From Lachnospiraceae bacterium (GTDB taxonomy: Bacteria; Bacillota; Clostridia; Lachnospirales; Lachnospiraceae): 53,294 nucleotides of DNA. Within the stretch, counting starts at the first letter, position 1, and each line of letters begins with the position of its first letter. Of this stretch, positions 49,540-53,294 are shown one piece after another. The stretch lies in NCBI GenBank assembly GCA_016280465.1, contig JAEEGT010000050.1, forward strand, positions 1 through 53,294. Direction: 5' to 3'. The position numbers and the translations under genes are program-made. The notes beneath the pieces are model-generated. The model did not search any database. It was not told where the DNA came from and worked only from the letters and a program-made list of their open reading frames with translations.

Positions 49540-49634
49540 ACCTATATCCTAGAGCAATTTTTTAATATTTTCAAGCAATTTGTACCGATGTATTTTGTCT
49601 GTTTACAGTTTAAGATTATTAATGAATTGCCAAA

Positions 49635-49839
49635 GCGTTTTAAAGCAAATGCTTTTGCATCGCATCCGGAGCTGAAGTTCTAAGCTCACGGCATTTCTCG
49701 CTAACAGGACGTTTCTGCGGAACTCGTCGTCGCAAAAAGAGCTCCTCCTCAAACAGTCCTCGAAACGCCCTGCTCGAAACGCCCTTTGCTAAGAACTTCT
49801 GCAAGGGATGCTCACGCAAAACATTTGCTTCTAAAGCGC
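49635..49839. repeat. Long imperfect inverted repeat (~205 bp)
   Basis: Left arm 49635-49685 and right arm 49788-49839 are largely reverse-complementary; pairing continues inward through aggacgtttc vs gaaacgccct. Confidence 0.65.
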
Positions 49840-49946
49840 ATGTGAGAATGAATTTAGGACTTAAAGATGAGACATATAGCAGAGACGGTTGTAGATAAAT
49901 AACAGAACAGACAATGATTTAGATAAAAGATCGGAGGCAACAGACC

Positions 49947-52900
49947 ATGTCAGGCAAAGCAGAAGTCAGAGTTGAGAAAGTCGTTATCCCCACATACGAG
50001 ATCGGCGAATACAACAAGAACCCCATGTTCCTTGAAAAGCGCGTATATCAGGGCTCTTCGGGCCGGGTATATCCCCATCCCGTGTGCGAGTCCATCAGCG
50101 ATGAAAAGAAGGACAAAGAGTATACGGCAGTATATCTTGAGAACGATTACATCCTTGTTATGATCCTTCCCGAGATCGGCGGCCGTATCCAGCGTTTGTA
50201 CGATAAGACCAACGGCTATGATGCCGTATACTACAATGAGGTCATCAAGCCCGCCCTTGTGGGTCTTGCAGGTCCCTGGATCTCTGGCGGTATCGAGTTT
50301 AACTGGCCCCAGCATCACAGACCCTCCACCTTCGATCCCGTGCAGTACACTGTTAAAGACAATGAAGACGGATCGGTTACCTGCGTTGTGGGCGAGACGG
50401 AGAAGATGTTCCATACAAGGGGGACGGCTTCTTTTACAGTATATCCCGACAAGGCATATTTAGAGATCAAGGGCATGGTCTATAACCCCACGGAAGAGCC
50501 CAAAACCTTCCTTTGGTGGGCAAATCCCGCGGTATCCGTGGGTGATCACACAAGATCCATATTCCCGCCTGATGTTACCGCCGTATTCGATCACGGCAAG
50601 CGGGACGTTTCCGAATTCCCCATTGCCAAAGGCGTTTATTACAAGGTTGACTATGCTCCCGGAACGGATATTTCCCGCTACAAGAACATTCCCGTGCCCA
50701 CATCCTACATGGCTCACAAATCTGATTATAATTTCATCGGCAACTACGATGATTCAAAGCAGGCCGGACTTTTACACGTGGCAGACCATCATGTAAGCCC
50801 GGGTAAAAAGCAATGGACCTGGGGTAACGGAGATTTCGGCCGTGCCTGGGATCGTAACCTTACGGATGAGAACGGCCCCTACATTGAGCTCATGACAGGC
50901 GTGTTTACCGACAACCAGCCTGATTTTACCTTCCTTAAGCCTTTTGAAGAGAAGACCTTTACCCAGTATTTCATGCCCTACAAGGCCTGTGGCGCCATCA
51001 AGAATGCCACCGAAGATCTGGCTTTGAACCTTGAAGCGGGAGATAAGGGAGCAGTGGTGACCCTTTATTCATCCAAAGACTTCGACTCGGAATTAAAGGT
51101 TACGGTTTACGACGAAAACAGCAGGGAAGAGTCAAGTTATGTAAACTTAAAAGCCACTGATACGGCAATCCTTTCTTTTGCCGGATTTGACGGTTCCAAA
51201 GAGGGCACAGGTGTAAAAATCTTAAAAAAGAACGAGCCTATCCTTGAATATACCGTAAAGCACGTGGAGCCCGAGATCCCCAAGGCGGCAGATCCCATGA
51301 AGGCCCCGGAAGAGGTTTCGAACAATGAGGAGCTTTTCCTTTGCGGAACCCATCTTGAACAGTACAGACATGCCACCTTCCGTCCCGAGGATTATTATTT
51401 GGAGGGCTTAAAGCGGGACCCTGAGGATATCCGTATCAACAACGCCTACGGCAAGCTGATCTACGGCAAGGGCCGATTTGAGGAATCAATCGGATATTTT
51501 AAAGCGGCAGTGAAGCGCTCCGTAAAGTTCAATCCAAATCCCTATGACTGCGAGCCCTTCTTTAATCTGGGTCTTGCGCTTAAGATGACCGGTAAGGAAG
51601 CCGAAGCCTACGATGCTTTTTACAAGGCTACCTGGGACGGCAATTTCAGGGGCCGCGGTTTCTTTGAACTTGCTTTGCTTGAGTGCAGGCAGGGAAATCT
51701 TGAAAAAGCACTGGAATTTGTCAATGAATCCCTGAATAATGGTTTACATAACTTTAAAGCCCGCACCATTAAGACGGCCCTCCTGCGTAAACTTGACAGA
51801 ACTGCTGAATCTGCGGAATTGCTGGGAGAGACTCTCAAACTTGACACTATAGATCCCGGTGCTCTGTTTGAAAGAAAGCTTTTGTTTGACGATGATTCTT
51901 TTACCGCACTTATGCGTGCCGACAACGAGGATTACAGGGATCTTTCCATCCTGTATGCATCGGCGGGATTTATGGAGGAGGCTTTAGAGGTCTTAGACTT
52001 AAGTCCCGATAAGAATGAACCCATGAATCATTATTATCGTTTTGCTTTTACCGGTGATGCCAAGTATCTTTCCAAGGCAGAGAGCAGCGACAGCGCCTAC
52101 TGTTTCCCCAACAGGATAGAGGATATCAACGTTCTTTCTGCCGCAGTAAAGAAGGGCGGCAAAATGGCTGCTTACTATCTCGGATGCCTTTATTACGACA
52201 AGCGCGAGTGGGAAAAAGCACGGGATCTCTGGGAATCCGCAGCGGGTGAGATTTCCCTTCCCACGGTTCACAGAAACCTGTCACTTGTTTATTACAACAA
52301 GGAGCATGACCCTGACAAAGCACGAAAAGAACTGAAAACTGCCTTCGCCATGGACAAGTCGGATGCCCGCATTTTCTTTGAACTTGACCAGCTCTACAAG
52401 GTCACGGACCGGGATGTTTCCTTCAGACTTTCGAAGATGGAAGAAAATTCATCCCTTCTTGAAAAGAGGGACGATCTTTACACCGAATATATTACTCTTT
52501 TAAATGCTGACAGGCAGTTCGCAAAGGCGTATGATCTTATCATGGGTCACAAATTCCATCCCTGGGAGGGTGGCGAAGGTAAGATCACGGGAGCTTACAA
52601 GCAGGCACTTATCGGTCTTGCGGCCGGGGCGGGTGACAAAGCCGCTGCCAAGGCTTATATCGAAAAAGCTTTTTCTTTCCCCGAAAACTTAGGTGAAGGA
52701 AAACTCATAGGTGAGCTCGATAATGACCTTTATTTCCTGATGGGTGAGTATTCCGAAGATCCTTCGGATAAAGAAAAGAATTACAAGCTTGCCACCCGGG
52801 GCGAAGATAACTTTACTTCCGCCATGTATTATAACGATCAGCCCCCGGAAATGATGTATTTCAGGGCGTTAGCCTTTAATAAGCTTGGAAATAAGGACAG

Positions 52901-53108
52901 GGCAAAGAAGATCGCCGACGGTATGATCCTGTACGGCAAGACCCATATGAAGGATGAAGTAAAGATTGATTATTTCGCGGTATCACTGCCTGATTTCCTG
53001 ATCTTTGAAGCGGATCTTAACAAGAAGAACAGGCGTCACTGCGAGAACATGATCAATCTGGGCATGACAGTCCGGGGGACTGTCATGGGGAGCGTTTTGA
53101 CTCGCTGA
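49947..53108 (+). CDS. DUF5107 domain protein with TPR repeats
   Basis: N-terminal YENDYILVMILPEIGGRIQRLYDKTNGYDAVYYNEVIKPALVGLAGPWISGGIEFNWPQHHRPSTFDP (galactose-mutarotase-like fold); C-terminal TPR-like helices. Confidence 0.85.
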   Translation: MSGKAEVRVEKVVIPTYEIGEYNKNPMFLEKRVYQGSSGRVYPHPVCESISDEKKDKEYTAVYLENDYILVMILPEIGGRIQRLYDKTNGYDAVYYNEVIKPALVGLAGPWISGGIEFNWPQHHRPSTFDPVQYTVKDNEDGSVTCVVGETEKMFHTRGTASFTVYPDKAYLEIKGMVYNPTEEPKTFLWWANPAVSVGDHTRSIFPPDVTAVFDHGKRDVSEFPIAKGVYYKVDYAPGTDISRYKNIPVPTSYMAHKSDYNFIGNYDDSKQAGLLHVADHHVSPGKKQWTWGNGDFGRAWDRNLTDENGPYIELMTGVFTDNQPDFTFLKPFEEKTFTQYFMPYKACGAIKNATEDLALNLEAGDKGAVVTLYSSKDFDSELKVTVYDENSREESSYVNLKATDTAILSFAGFDGSKEGTGVKILKKNEPILEYTVKHVEPEIPKAADPMKAPEEVSNNEELFLCGTHLEQYRHATFRPEDYYLEGLKRDPEDIRINNAYGKLIYGKGRFEESIGYFKAAVKRSVKFNPNPYDCEPFFNLGLALKMTGKEAEAYDAFYKATWDGNFRGRGFFELALLECRQGNLEKALEFVNESLNNGLHNFKARTIKTALLRKLDRTAESAELLGETLKLDTIDPGALFERKLLFDDDSFTALMRADNEDYRDLSILYASAGFMEEALEVLDLSPDKNEPMNHYYRFAFTGDAKYLSKAESSDSAYCFPNRIEDINVLSAAVKKGGKMAAYYLGCLYYDKREWEKARDLWESAAGEISLPTVHRNLSLVYYNKEHDPDKARKELKTAFAMDKSDARIFFELDQLYKVTDRDVSFRLSKMEENSSLLEKRDDLYTEYITLLNADRQFAKAYDLIMGHKFHPWEGGEGKITGAYKQALIGLAAGAGDKAAAKAYIEKAFSFPENLGEGKLIGELDNDLYFLMGEYSEDPSDKEKNYKLATRGEDNFTSAMYYNDQPPEMMYFRALAFNKLGNKDRAKKIADGMILYGKTHMKDEVKIDYFAVSLPDFLIFEADLNKKNRRHCENMINLGMTVRGTVMGSVLTR

Positions 53109-53140
53109 GCGAGGCAGCGACCCGGGTGGTCCGCGGGACG
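53064..53140. repeat. Hairpin-cluster (REP-like) repeat element
   Basis: ATGACAGTCC-ggg-GGACTGTCAT (53064-53086), CTCGCT-g-AGCGAG (53101-53113), CCCG...CGGG (53121-53137) in tandem. Confidence 0.55.
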
Positions 53141-53180
53141 TTAGATGTTTAATAGCAGCACAAGTAAGGATTATATAAGT

Positions 53181-53294
53181 ATGGCGACAATTGATTTATC
53201 CGGTGAGTGGCTTTGCGTCTCACCCATGGTTTTTTCCATCATCAAGAATGTAAGATTACCCGGTTCTTCCTGTGAGAACGGTATCGGCACGCCC
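53181..53294 (+). CDS. N-terminus of a probable glycoside hydrolase family 2 protein, truncated by window end
   Basis: MATIDLSGEWLCVSPMVFSIIKNVRLPGSSCENGIGTP; SGEW...LPGS is typical of the GH2 sugar-binding N-terminus. Confidence 0.55.
   Translation, partial: MATIDLSGEWLCVSPMVFSIIKNVRLPGSSCENGIGTP

Noticed and set aside
49635-49839. CRISPR array or insertion sequence
   Set aside because: No regularly spaced direct repeats and no transposase ORF; the structure is a single inverted repeat.

Overview
The window is ordinary low-GC Firmicutes chromosome. Gene order, the IspA-Dxs-TlyA-NadK-ArgR-RecN block and the codon usage suggest a Clostridia/Lachnospiraceae-type genome. Nearly all genes are on the + strand. 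The order is pnp (partial), lspA, deoB, prfC, Asp23, nusB, a polytopic membrane protein, MATE, ispA, dxs, tlyA-like, nadK, argR, recN, a second polytopic membrane protein, glgA, VanZ-like, SGNH hydrolase, rqcH/NFACT, a membrane HD-GYP protein, metY, cysK, yicC, gmk, rpoZ, rimO, pgsA, cinA, MCP, recA, recX, rny, a Zn-ribbon membrane protein / J-protein / Hsp70 set, an FAD oxidoreductase, and a galactan-type ABC transporter/GH53/LacI locus. A YkgJ-like plus AraC pair follows on the - strand, then a DUF5107/TPR protein and the start of a probable GH2 enzyme. No rRNA, tRNA, CRISPR, transposase or phage genes were seen. The most interesting signal is upstream of metY-cysK. A 33-codon leader ORF with a strong Shine-Dalgarno encodes MFTFEAKKLNGMMCCRMFISRASKMAGTCVCRC. 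An intrinsic terminator follows it, and the terminator's 5' arm can alternatively pair with a segment inside the leader ORF. This looks like a cysteine-responsive translational attenuator. Other notable signals are a lipoprotein sugar-binding protein carrying tandem SusE/SusF-like C-terminal modules in a galactan-type locus, a membrane-linked Hsp70/J-protein/Zn-ribbon set with a Cys-rich Hsp70 tail, an independent 28-aa membrane peptide gene, a ~205-bp imperfect inverted repeat, and a hairpin-cluster repeat fused to the 3' end of the DUF5107 ORF. All calls come from reading the sequence; no searches were run.
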